Assembly (NCBI GenBank): GCA_018136815.1
Contig: CM030932.1
Location: 6,362,407-6,426,406, forward strand
Origin: Isochrysis galbana
Lineage: Eukaryota > Haptophyta > Isochrysidales > Isochrysidaceae
Reading direction: 5' to 3'
DNA length: 64,000 nt
Shown here: positions 1-9,127 of the stretch, in pieces
Layout of the letters: each line of letters begins with the position of its first letter
How positions within the stretch are numbered: position 1 is the stretch's first letter
Position numbers and translations under genes: made by a program
The notes under the pieces: model-generated
The model's input: the letters and a program-made list of their open reading frames with translations, nothing else
What the model was told of the DNA's origin: nothing
Databases searched by the model: none

Positions 1-775
1 ATGACACCCCGTACGCCATTACGGGTTCACGCTAGGAAATTGGGCGTCGGCACGGCCGGAAGATCCCCTGGGTCGCTGGTCAATGTGTTCGACCTCCCTC
101 CCGACAGTCGCACGGCACGCATAGCCGCCGCAGACTACCATGTGAGCCTCACAGCTGAGCGCAGGTCCCTGTGCGGAGATGTGCCAGGCAACGCCGCACG
201 TGCCAGCAACGACAGCTGTGGACCCTGCAGGCGGGCGCCCTCACGGTGAAAGAGTCGCCTTATAACCTTTGTCGAACGGACCGACACCCTACTCTCCCTT
301 GCCGCGCCACTTTCGGCCACATGCCCTTCTGATCGTCTCACACGGCCAATCTGCAGCGCCTTACCCTGACTTCATCGCATCTCCACAAGACGGTGCGATG
401 GTGCGCTGTGCGCGGGTGCGGCCGGGGAGCACACATCCACTGGCCTCTCCACCAGCCGCTTAGCGCATTTCAGCGCTCACAACAGCCACCAGGCCCCATG
501 GCAGCTGGAGGGGCTGGGCGCTTCGCGCGCCGCCCCCTCCCTCCTCACCGTGGCGACGCCCTCTGAAAAAGTAATTGAGTGAAGAATTCAGTGTGAACAG
601 CTCGGGAGATCTTTCCTGCTGGATCGGCTGGGCGGGGCGCCGTCGAACATTGGTGGGGCGGACGGGGTGGCAAGGGGAAGTGGTCGACTCCAAGAGAGCA
701 GAAGAAGAGAGGCGCGAGGGGGGCGTCGCAGCACGTGCGGGGGAGAGTGACGCGTCGAGTACACGCGGTGAGCCC
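1..775. other. No supported gene
   Basis: Short overlapping open frames are present on both strands, but none shows a recognisable domain or intron-compatible continuation. The last 200 bases are the 5' flank of the Sfi1-like gene. The open frame of that gene extends upstream to 575, but it has no ATG before 776. Confidence 0.5.
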
Positions 776-2884
776 ATGTCCGACGCGGCGCACAGCCCGC
801 ACAGGACCAGCACGAGGCGAAGGCTAATCCTTCTTCAGGGTGCCTCGCCCGGCATGTCGCCCACCACGCCCAGACCAGGCCTCCAGACGCCAAAGAGCCA
901 GCTCCAGCCGAAGAAGACACCCGTGGTGTCCGTCTCCCTAGCCGGCTTCAGCACGGCGCCAGTGCTTCGCCATCGAACCCCCTTCATCGCCGGCTCCACG
1001 CTCACCTCCTCCTCGTCACTCCCAGGCCTGAGCGCAAGGGAGATCTGCGATGCACGCAAAGACCTTGACTCGGCGATGCGGTGCCGCTACTATGGCATCG
1101 AGAGCGCGCACCAGGCTGCGCGTACCCGCGCCTCGTACGAGGCTTTTCAAGCGTTCGTCGCGGCCGCCGCATCGCAGCAAGGCTTTGCAGCGTCACTTGG
1201 TCGCCGCCGCCTCAAATGGTGGTCATTTGTGGGATGGCGCGAGCGCATGGCCGCAGACCGTCACAAGGAACTCATGTGCTACAACGCCGTGCTTGCAGCA
1301 CGGCGACGTGCTCTTCAGAATGCGTTTGAGCCCTGGAGAGGCAGTGCCCATGTTTCGAAGAAGCTGTGGATGTGCGCCACAAGCGAATCGCGTCGGCAAA
1401 GCTTGCAACTTGGGATGCAAACGTGGCGCGAGGCGGCAGCGCGGTTTATTACGGAAACTTACTCTACACGTGCGAGGCATAGGGCAACAGACCGATTCCT
1501 AATGCGCTCGCCGTTTTATCGCTGGCGCTGTAGAGCACCGGAGATCTGGTGTGCTCGCATCAGTGCGCAGAGGTACAGGCGAACGGTGTTCGCAAACGTG
1601 ATAACGACGTGGACGAGGGAGGCATCCGCTTCTCGGCTGAGGCGGGAAGCCGCCTGGTTTCTTCCTTGCCGTGTCCTTTGGCATAACTTCATGCTTACCC
1701 GTAGTCAGCGCGTTGCTCTCGATGACGCGCTCCAGATGTGGGCATTGAGGACGGCGAGAGAGCACTGGATGCGCCGTCTACTAACAACCGCATTACGCTC
1801 ATGGAGGTGTTTTGAACTCTCTCGAGCTATGGCCTTGTTGGTCTGCAACACTGTGGAACAGCATGGCAGGAGACTTATCACTAGAGTGGTGTGGTCCCGC
1901 ATCCATCGGCGGCGTCTCTTCGCAGCACTCCTTGTGTGGGTGGACTTTGCGATTGGGACTGCATGGTCGGCACAAATGGATCGTGCTGTCGTTGGGCACC
2001 GTGCATGGCAGCTGCGCAACGCCATGGGCAAGGTCGTCGCGAGTCTAGAAATTGCGCGAGATGCACGTCGCAGGCAAGCTTCATTGATCGATCATGGATT
2101 GCGCCACTATGATCGACTAGAGCGGAAGCACCTCTTCGGGGCCGTGCGGTATTGGCATTCCAAGTGTATCGATGCTACGAGACTACACCTAGTCGCTCAG
2201 CGCGTCGAGATATTGTTCCGTAGGCGCAAACTAGCGGGTGCATGGCACCACTTCGAGCGTCTATCCTCCCGAGGCAGCGGATGCCGCGCGCTCGAGCGCT
2301 ACCGAAAGCGCCATGATTTCCTGAAATTGCGACAGAACATAGACGGCCGCTTGGCTGTGCTCGATCACAATACTGAGTTGTGCCAAATGGCAGAGGCGTG
2401 CTTTTCCCAGAACTGCCGACGGCACGCTTGGCTGACTTGGCTGGACATGCTCGAAGGGCAAAAGAAAGAAGTCAGCGTTGTCAATTCAGGGGCTGATCGA
2501 TGGAAATATTGCTGCCGACGGCGCGCATTCGACCGATGGGCTGCGGCTCGAGCTTGGAGGCTATGGCTGAACTCGTTCATGAGCGAAAGAGCCGTACATG
2601 CGCGCGCGTGGCGGCAATGGTGCGGATTTGTCGCGTGCAAAGTTCACCTCAGAGGGGCTCGACTCCTGGCAAGGGATCGAACACTCTTTAGTCGGCGACG
2701 TATCCGTTTCTTGCGCTGGGTAGAGTGGACGGCAGAGAGGCTCGAGAAACACGCCGCGGAACGTGAGACACTAGGGCGCCTCCAGCCCTTCTTCTTGCCA
2801 CCATTGTCGCTGCTCCCATTCGTCTCGCCGGTAAGCGAGACCAAGCTGATGAAGATGCGAAATGAGACCGAGTACGCCCTTTGA
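776..2884 (+). CDS. Sfi1-like centrin-binding repeat protein
   Basis: An open frame of about 702 residues from the first in-frame ATG at 776; the frame is open upstream but only from a TTG. The protein is rich in Arg, Trp and Ala. From about residue 90 on it carries at least a dozen copies of a helical unit of 23-35 residues with the core A-x3-F/W-x2-W, for example ALQNAFEPWR, LQLGMQTWRE, HLFGAVRYWH and AWLTWLDM. This pattern is that of Sfi1, whose long helix binds centrins at spindle poles, centrosomes and basal bodies. A centrin-scaffold role is therefore inferred from the family. The last 30 residues lose the repeat and follow a GTAAGCG at about 2831, so the true C-terminus may lie in an unseen downstream exon. 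The match is by repeat pattern, not overall identity. Confidence 0.7.
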   Translation: MSDAAHSPHRTSTRRRLILLQGASPGMSPTTPRPGLQTPKSQLQPKKTPVVSVSLAGFSTAPVLRHRTPFIAGSTLTSSSSLPGLSAREICDARKDLDSAMRCRYYGIESAHQAARTRASYEAFQAFVAAAASQQGFAASLGRRRLKWWSFVGWRERMAADRHKELMCYNAVLAARRRALQNAFEPWRGSAHVSKKLWMCATSESRRQSLQLGMQTWREAAARFITETYSTRARHRATDRFLMRSPFYRWRCRAPEIWCARISAQRYRRTVFANVITTWTREASASRLRREAAWFLPCRVLWHNFMLTRSQRVALDDALQMWALRTAREHWMRRLLTTALRSWRCFELSRAMALLVCNTVEQHGRRLITRVVWSRIHRRRLFAALLVWVDFAIGTAWSAQMDRAVVGHRAWQLRNAMGKVVASLEIARDARRRQASLIDHGLRHYDRLERKHLFGAVRYWHSKCIDATRLHLVAQRVEILFRRRKLAGAWHHFERLSSRGSGCRALERYRKRHDFLKLRQNIDGRLAVLDHNTELCQMAEACFSQNCRRHAWLTWLDMLEGQKKEVSVVNSGADRWKYCCRRRAFDRWAAARAWRLWLNSFMSERAVHARAWRQWCGFVACKVHLRGARLLARDRTLFSRRRIRFLRWVEWTAERLEKHAAERETLGRLQPFFLPPLSLLPFVSPVSETKLMKMRNETEYAL

Positions 2885-3029
2885 TCAGAAAGAGCGGCCT
2901 CACATAGCGGAGCCTTTGCGCAGTTCACAAAGCTCCGTCCCCTCAACTCATCCCACTTGCACCTCGGCATGTTCGTGAGAGAAGTAAGTAGGATTACATA
3001 AGCTCTATCATCCTTCATGGTGCGTCCAC

Positions 3030-3201
3030 GGAGCGTGTGCGGAGGGCGTCAACGGAGCGTGTGCGGAGGGCGTCTAGGGAGCGTGTGCGGAGGGCGTGCG
3101 CAGAGCGTGTGCGGAGGGCGTGCGCAGAGCGAGCGTGTGCGGAGGGCGTGCGCAGAGCGTGTGCGGAGGGCGTGTGCAGACCGAGCGGGTGCGCAGAGCA
3201 G
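3030..3201. repeat. 24-bp GC-rich minisatellite
   Basis: About six tandem copies of a 24-bp unit whose core is GAGCGTGTGCGGAGGGCGT. Copies start near 3030, 3054, 3078, 3102, 3126 (a 28-bp version) and 3154, and the array decays after 3178. The unit length is a multiple of three, so several frames stay open across it, but nothing else supports a protein here. Confidence 0.9.
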
Positions 3202-3501
3202 GTGCGGGGCGCAATGGCCGTGCGCAGTGCATAGTGCACGCGGTGCGCAGTGGTGGCTGTCTGCGCACAGTACACATTGGTGGCCGCAGGTGGTGGCAGC
3301 ACGCAGTGGCAGGCAGCAGGCGATGACCCAGGGCCGGCGATGGGCGGGAAATAGGCTGTTGCCAAGACGGCCAATGACCAATGTTTTCGATAGCTGAGCG
3401 GTCTAGCGACCTGCAGCTAGACATTGCCATGTCGAACCCGACCGCTCCCAGCTAGAGCAAAAATTCATTCGATGTCCGAGGTCCCCGACGGATGCTATCC
3501 C

Positions 3502-3735
3502 TAAAAAAATCTGAAGATTCAGGCTACTATCGCTAGCTATAAAGGACCACGCACTCTTGGTACCGACTCACGCCATCGCCTATAGCCCATAACACTCACC
3601 ACCTTTGCACTACCCCCTTCATTCCTTTGTCTTTGGTATTGGATTGGGGGGACGCCCGCGTGCATGCACTACGTCGGGCCAAGTGCAAGGGGCGGGCTGG
3701 GGCAGACCTGTTGTTGGGTGATCCTGTGGATCCCA
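3502..3735 (-). mobile_element. 3' part of a type-B SINE-like element
   Basis: Read on the minus strand, this stretch matches the 3' half of the complete element at 50299-51160. It shares the (C)CCAGCCC...CACTTGGCCC block, the block around ATACCAAAGACAAAGGAATGA, and the end GAATCTTCAGA followed by a T run. The 5' half is missing. It is transcriptionally opposite to the Sfi1-like gene. Confidence 0.65.
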
Positions 3736-3779
3736 CGAGAGAAGCGCGACTAGCGACTAGCAAGGACAATGGGGTTGGG

Positions 3780-5050
3780 GTTCTTGCATTGGCCGACCCA
3801 TGTTAAAGCCCTCCAGGCTAATTTCTCCTAGTGGCCGAAGGCCTAACACGTCTGGTAAACGCCGACCCTGAGATGAAAGGGATCAAGATAGGACCTAGAG
3901 AGTTGAGGCTTTCGCAGTTTGCGGATGACACGCAAATCTTAGCAAACTCCTTCGAGTCATTGGAGAGGGCGATGCACATTCTAGAAAGCTATGGAACCGC
4001 CACCGGGGCTAAAGTGAACAAAAGCAAGAGCATACTCATACGAATGGGATCACTCACGGGAGCGCAGGTCCCCGAGACGCTAGCCTATCTTAAAACACTC
4101 GGCGAAGGCGAATTTGCAACCATACTAGGAGTCCCATTCTGGGAAGGACTAGATAATGACTCCTTCTGGGAGAAGCTATACGCCAAGCTTAAAAAGAAAG
4201 TCGCAACATGGAAGGGAATGACGAGTCTCTCCATTCATGGAAGGATCCTACTAGTGAACTTCATAATATACGGGACGCCGAGATATTGGCTGTCCACGTC
4301 CACCCCGCCGGCGTGGTTCATGGAGGCCATAGATTCTGACGTTCAAACCATACCCGATACCCGGCGGCGTCTACACCCGATAGCTTGAAAGCCCTCTACA
4401 TAATAGCATGGAGGTACATAATAAGAGACTTCTACAGAGTAGAGTTCGAATCGTACACATACCATTACATACCGGTCATAGAATCCACGATAATAAGGTT
4501 CACCACCTTGGTGAGGGGCCTTGCCCAGCTAGACAGCCGCCACCAAATGCGCACTCGCACGGTGGCCCAAGGTAGAAAACCAAAGCTAAAAAAAACCGCT
4601 AGAGCTCAGTGCCCCCATTTTCATAGAAAACGACAAAGGAAAACTAACGATGAATGACGACCTCGGCCTCGTGGCAAAAGCAATCGGCCTAGCCGAAAAG
4701 CTCGCCTGAGGCTGAGGCACGTCTCCCTCCTCGAAGAAACCTTAGAGAGAAGAGACAAGCGCCGCGAGAGAAAGGTGACACGTCCACAACAAATCACTCA
4801 CATCAACACAACGAGAAACGGGCCACCCAGGGGCACATAAGGAAGGCGAGAACAGACCACTAGTGGCCGGTGCACCCCCGCCCTACCCCTACCCAACCCC
4901 CCCCACAACCTGGGCCCCTAAGTAGAGGTAGAGAGCACGAGGGGAGATACCGCAAGGCGGGAAGTGAGGGAAAGGAAGGGAAGAGGGCGTGGCTACGATA
5001 GTCAGCTACATAGCCGCACGCGAGGTGAGAATATTAAAAGGTTTTTTTTT
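3780..5050 (+). mobile_element. Degraded LINE, RT palm plus 3' end
   Basis: The frame 3831-4384 encodes the palm region of a non-LTR reverse transcriptase with the catalytic box QFADDT. It aligns with the LINE frame at 9151-11724 through FIIYGTPRYW. Around 4350 the sequence jumps to the C-terminal block (LKALYIIAWRYII), so roughly 1.3 kb is missing relative to that LINE. This C-terminal block continues in another frame to 4657. Just upstream, 3780-3828 matches a block (HWPTHVKALQA) that in the intact order lies after the palm, so the copy is also rearranged. The 3' untranslated part (about 4800-5050) is nearly identical to 62913-63141 and ends in ATTAAAAGG plus nine T. The element is not functional. 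Confidence 0.85.
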
Positions 5051-5139
5051 CAGTGCTCAGTGCTCAGTGCAGGGGCAGGGTGCTGGTGCTGGTGCTGGGG
5101 CAGGCGACCATCAACCATATTCCCAGTCGCATAATTTTC

Positions 5140-5262
5140 TTATTGGAGTCGCCTGATAGCGGGGGAGAAAGGGCCGGAGGAGTTGGGGTGTAGAACGCTT
5201 GCTGCGTGAAAGTACTGTGTCCAGAGCCGCGTGTGCGGTAAGAATACAATACTTTTTTTAGA
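5140..5262 (+). mobile_element. 3' end of a type-A SINE-like element
   Basis: Matches the 3' end of the copy ending at 8589: AGTCGCCTGAT, the AAAGGGCCGG block, GGTGTAGAA, TTGCTGCGTGA, and GCGTGTGCGGTAAGA followed by an A/T-rich tail with seven T. It lies directly downstream of the LINE fragment. The 5' part is absent or too diverged to see. Confidence 0.6.
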
Positions 5263-5498
5263 GTACTACAACAATAGTACTCCTACTCTACTCCAGTATA
5301 CTCTAGTAGCTACTCTAGTAGAGAGCTACTGAGCTACTCTGCACTCCGCAGGCAACTACTCGCTCGCTCGCTCGCGGTCCATCCGGCCTCGCTCTCCTCT
5401 CTCTGTCCCCGTTCTCCTCTCTTCTCTCGGCTGCGTGCGTGTTGTTTGGGTCGTCAGGGCATGCGCACAAGTGTGGTGCAGCCTCACCCTTGCGCACG

Positions 5499-6905
5499 AT
5501 GAGCCTCTCCCTCCTCGTCTCGAGCCAGCTCGCACCTCCAATCATCGGGCCGCATGGCAGCGCCGTCCGCCGCATCGTGGCGAGCTCCGGTGCAAGCTCG
5601 GTCCACCTGAGCAACCAGGAACCGTCCGTGCGGGAGCGCCGAGTCACTATCCGGGGAGAGACGCCCGCCATCTGCCGCGCCTTCGATCTCATCGCCGAAG
5701 TGCTGCACTCTGAGTGCGCGAGGCTCGGAATCTCTGATAGGGTGCGAGAGTTCCGGCTGGTCGTGCCTGAGGCGACCTCCATCGTGGGCGGTGCTGCCCT
5801 CGCAGCGCTCAAGGCCACGTCTGCTGTGACGCTCGAACTCGAGCCGAAAGCCGACGCACCAGCCCCACGGGAACGCGACGCACCAGCCCCACGGGAACGC
5901 GTCTTGATGATCCGAGGTGAGATTGCAGATGTCACCAGTGCCGTCCATCGGCTGATTGGTAGAGTGATGGGGCGGCATGAGCAGCGCCTCTGCGACTTCT
6001 TCGCTCAGTGGCCCTTCACGACCGATTACAATGATCACTTCTCGACGCCACGCTCTGCCTACACCGATATTGTGCCCTTGCTAGAAGTCACCGCGATGCA
6101 AGTGCAAAGGAGATGCGTACGGACCAATGCAATGTTGAGCAAGCGTCAAGCCGGTGCAACGAGCCAAGAAGATGCAGTTCTACATAAGCGCCGACGAGGT
6201 GCGAATGCTGTCCCGGACATTTCGGTCTCGTCACCCACGCCAGCGGATGCCCTCAAGGAGCTCATTATTTGGGACCCATACTATTGCGACGGGTCCATGG
6301 TCACCGACTTGGCAACCCTCGGCTGTTGTGCAGAACGCATCATCAACCGCAATCGTGATTTCTATGCAGATATTGCGAACGGTGAGACTCCAGACGAGTA
6401 TCACGTACTACTAACGAATCCTCCGTACTCTGGGGATCATAAGCAGAATTTACTCGACTTCTTGTGTAACCGTTACATTCCTAACAGCTCATGCAGTAAT
6501 GCAGCCGGTGCCAAAGGAGCTGCCAAGCATGTGCCCTTTCTGCTACTCATGCCAACCTGGCTATCCGACAAGGACTACTGGCGGACGTTCTTGAAGCGAC
6601 TTGCCGCCTCCAAGGCGGAGGAGGAAGGAGATGCACGAAAAGAATGTATTCCTGCACACAATGAAGATGGACTTGAGCGCGCAGCAGGCGTATTTTACGT
6701 CGCCCCGCGCGAACGCTACTCGTTCCGTCACCCTCAGGCGACAGGCCATGTGAATAGCCCATTCCATACCATCTGGTATTGTGGTGGATGGCGAACTGAA
6801 GAGGAGAGGCGTCAAGCTTCTCGCGCTCTGAGGAAAAGCAGGTATCAGGGGAGGCTTGAGGTCTTTCGGTCAGCACGCATGCTTAAACGGCGTGGCTATT
6901 TTTGA
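5499..6905 (+). CDS. KH-domain protein with NPPY methyltransferase-like domain
   Basis: An intronless frame of 468 residues. The start at 5499 is the first in-frame ATG after a CT-rich leader. Residues 1-70 read as a KH RNA-binding domain with the GxxG loop G17-P-H-G20. Residues 85-150 look like a second, degenerate KH unit, split by a perfect 24-bp tandem duplication (5853-5876 and 5877-5900) that repeats DAPAPRER. Residues 250-430 contain D259-P-Y-Y and T-N307-P-P-Y310, followed by a block of hydrophobic strands. This resembles an uncharacterised protist family with an N6-adenine-type (NPPY) methyltransferase core. RNA or DNA adenine methylation is inferred. The usual Gly-rich SAM loop is not obvious, so the enzyme may be atypical or inactive. 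No neighbour hints at a pathway. Confidence 0.65.
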   Translation: MSLSLLVSSQLAPPIIGPHGSAVRRIVASSGASSVHLSNQEPSVRERRVTIRGETPAICRAFDLIAEVLHSECARLGISDRVREFRLVVPEATSIVGGAALAALKATSAVTLELEPKADAPAPRERDAPAPRERVLMIRGEIADVTSAVHRLIGRVMGRHEQRLCDFFAQWPFTTDYNDHFSTPRSAYTDIVPLLEVTAMQVQRRCVRTNAMLSKRQAGATSQEDAVLHKRRRGANAVPDISVSSPTPADALKELIIWDPYYCDGSMVTDLATLGCCAERIINRNRDFYADIANGETPDEYHVLLTNPPYSGDHKQNLLDFLCNRYIPNSSCSNAAGAKGAAKHVPFLLLMPTWLSDKDYWRTFLKRLAASKAEEEGDARKECIPAHNEDGLERAAGVFYVAPRERYSFRHPQATGHVNSPFHTIWYCGGWRTEEERRQASRALRKSRYQGRLEVFRSARMLKRRGYF

Positions 6906-7261
6906 ATTTGATCTTGCCCGCCTCTCGCAATTCTCAATTCGTGAACTATTTCCCTTGACGTGCTCAAATTTCATGTTACAATTCTCCATTTCTCTCCTGG
7001 TTCACCTGCTCCTTAATTGTCCTTATTTGTGTTTGGATGTGTGATCATTTTGCTGTACAACGAGAAATGAATTGTGGGTGTGCATGTTGCGCGTCTAGGT
7101 CTAGGAAGGGCCGAACCAAAAATTGGCCGTGACATATGAGACAAGAGGGACAACAAGAGTGTCGCGTGCCGCCCCTTTTGCCGCACCATCGCACCTTAAG
7201 TGACTTTCGTGTCGCGGTGCCCCAGTCACTTCCGCCGGCTAGTCCCCTAAGAAGACTGCAA
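6906..7261. other. No gene seen
   Basis: The 3' flank of the KH gene. It is AT-richer than its surroundings and has no repeat that I can match elsewhere in the window. It ends at the A-rich stretch where the nested element cluster begins. Confidence 0.5.
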
Positions 7262-7293
7262 AAAAATAAGTTTATACTTAGGGCGCCCATGGG

Positions 7294-8589
7294 CAACTAA
7301 GTTTATACTTAGTTCGCCCATGGGGGGGCACGAGCCCCCCCCTCTCTCCACTCCTCCCCTGCCATGGGGGAGGAACCACCCACTCTCCTGGCATGCCTGA
7401 TGGCTTGCCAGGAGGCCACTGCCATGCTGACCCACTCTCTCCCTGACAGGCTCGCCTGATTCGCGCGTCCTGGCCCCTCGTGGCCAGCCCATCGCTCCAA
7501 CCCCCTCTCCCCCCCTGTTCGACAGGCAGACAGGTGCAGAGTGGGGGCCCCTGAGGCCCAGGAGCGCCAGCGAGGGAGAGGCAGGGGAGACCAGGGCCCA
7601 GCCCCAGCCTCCTCTGCCCCCTGAGCTGGCCTCCAGGAGCCTCCAGGGGTCTCCAGAGGCAGCTGCAGGCCTGTCGCAGGCGCGCCATCGCTAGGGGTAG
7701 GCATCTTTATCCGGATATTTGTCTTGGATATCTCTGGGGGGGGGGTCCCAAATGGATATATCTCGGATACTTCTTGGATATTTGGGGGGGTGGGGGGGTG
7801 GAGGGGAGATAATTTTAGCCTTTTGGGGGGGGCGGGGGGCACTGACATTGACCATGCAGATGTGAAGGAATTCACCAAGCAGGTGCTTGGGTGGTGGGCA
7901 TCTTACCACACCAAGTTCCCAACTTGGGCCTTAGCTGCTTAGCTGCAAGGGTGGCTCTTTCTTTGTCTGAGCCCCAAACCCAGCTTCTTCAGAACGTGTG
8001 TTTTCATTGTTGCAATGTTTGTTTGGTGCTGATCGGGCTAGTACCTTAGCTGATCAAGTGGAAGCGTCAGTGATGCTGCGGTATAACCGCAATAAGCACA
8101 ACGGCAGCGGCGCGTGACGCGGACATTGGATATTTGCTTGGATATTTGGGGGGGGCGGATGGATATTTCTTGGATATTTCTCACGGATAAATGGGGCATT
8201 TTCAATGGATAAAGATGCCTACCCCTAGCCATCGCGCGTGCCTGCAGGAGAGGGGAGAGAGAGCGCGGAGAAGGGGGTGGGCGGAGCGAGGGCTCCGCTC
8301 ACCGGAAAATATGTAAGTCCCGCACCTATTTACAGGAGAAGTCGGGACTGAGGACGCCGCCAGCCCGGTAGGCATAGGAGGAAGGGGGGAACGGATCACC
8401 GGGGGGGGCGCGGGCCACCGACCATATCTAAGCCCTTTTCCCCTATCCCCCTAGTAGTGCACGGGGGGAGTCGCCTGATGGCGGGGGGGAAAGGGCCGGG
8501 AGAGAGGGGGTGTAGAAAGGTTTGCTGCGTGAGTAGAAAGTAGAGGGTCCACGGCCGCGTGTGCGGTGAGACTATTAAGAAGTTAAAAA
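7294..8589 (+). mobile_element. Type-A SINE-like element (complete, carries a hAT)
   Basis: Starts with the palindrome AACTAAG-TTTATA-CTTAGTT at 7295-7314. It runs through a GC-rich body (CTGAGCTGGCCTCCAGGAGC block near 7620) and ends TGAGACTATTAAGAAGTT plus an A run. The flanks are a direct repeat, TAGGGCGCCCATGGG, at 7279-7293 and 8590-8604, as expected of target-primed insertion. Removing the hAT element and one copy of its duplication (7692-8235) leaves about 750 bp. Near the 3' third it has a hairpin with a four-base loop (8276-8303), followed by a short GTAAGT...CAG segment (8313-8335). Confidence 0.85.
7692..8227 (+). mobile_element. Short hAT element with decayed transposase tail
   Basis: Perfect 21-bp terminal inverted repeats beginning TAGGGGTAGGCATC lie at 7692-7712 and 8207-8227. 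The element is flanked by the 8-bp duplication GCCATCGC (7684-7691, 8228-8235), the size typical of hAT. Subterminal GGATATTT/TTGGATAT motifs occur at least four times on the left and four on the right. Between them, 7846-8110 encodes a remnant of the hAT C-terminal dimerisation region (FPTWALAARVALSLS-like, then LADQVEASVMLRYN-like) with at least one frameshift after TWALAA. The paralogous SINE at 57676-58490 shows the unoccupied site near 58066-58082. Confidence 0.92.
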
Positions 8590-9127
8590 TAGGGCGCCCA
8601 TGGGGGGGCACGAGCCGCCCCCCCCGCCCCCCCCCCCCCTCTCCACTCCTCCCCCGCTGTGGGGGAGGAACCACCAATGCTCCTGGCATGCCTGATGGCT
8701 TGCCAGAAGCAGACTGCCCAGCTTGGCCCACTCTTTCCTTGGCAGGCTCGCCTACCTCGCTCGCCCTGGCCTGTCGTGGCGTCGTGGCCAACCCATCGCT
8801 CCAACCCGCCCCTCCCCCCCATGTTCGACAGGCAGACTAGTGCAGAGTGGGGGCCCCTGAGGCTCAGGAGCGCCAGCGAGGGAGAGGCAGGGGAGGCCAG
8901 GGCCCAGCCCCAGCCACCTCTGCCCACTGAGCTGGCCTCCAGGAGCCTCTAGGGGTCGCCAGAGGCCAGAGGCGTTTGCCAGAGGGCAACTGCAGGCCTG
9001 TCGCAAAGCGCGCCATCGCGCGTGCAAGGAAAGGGGAGAGAGAGCGTGGAGAAGGGGGTGGGCGGAGCGAGAGCTCCAATCACCGAAAAATAGGTAAGCC
9101 TCGCACCTGTTTACAGGATTAATCGGC

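Noticed and set aside
3017-3397. Repeat protein encoded by the 24-bp minisatellite
   Set aside because: A repeat unit divisible by three keeps frames open on both strands. There is no conserved flank and no supported start.
8440-8500. Possible hammerhead ribozyme in the SINE (CCTGATGGCGG...GAAAGG)
   Set aside because: The core CTGATGA and GAAA spacing are not met (CTGATGG here), and the third stem cannot be formed convincingly.
7309-8927. Gly/Arg/Pro-rich frames inside SINE copies (for example minus strand 7309-7878)
   Set aside because: They follow GC-rich repeat bodies on either strand, differ between copies and are interrupted by poly-G length changes.
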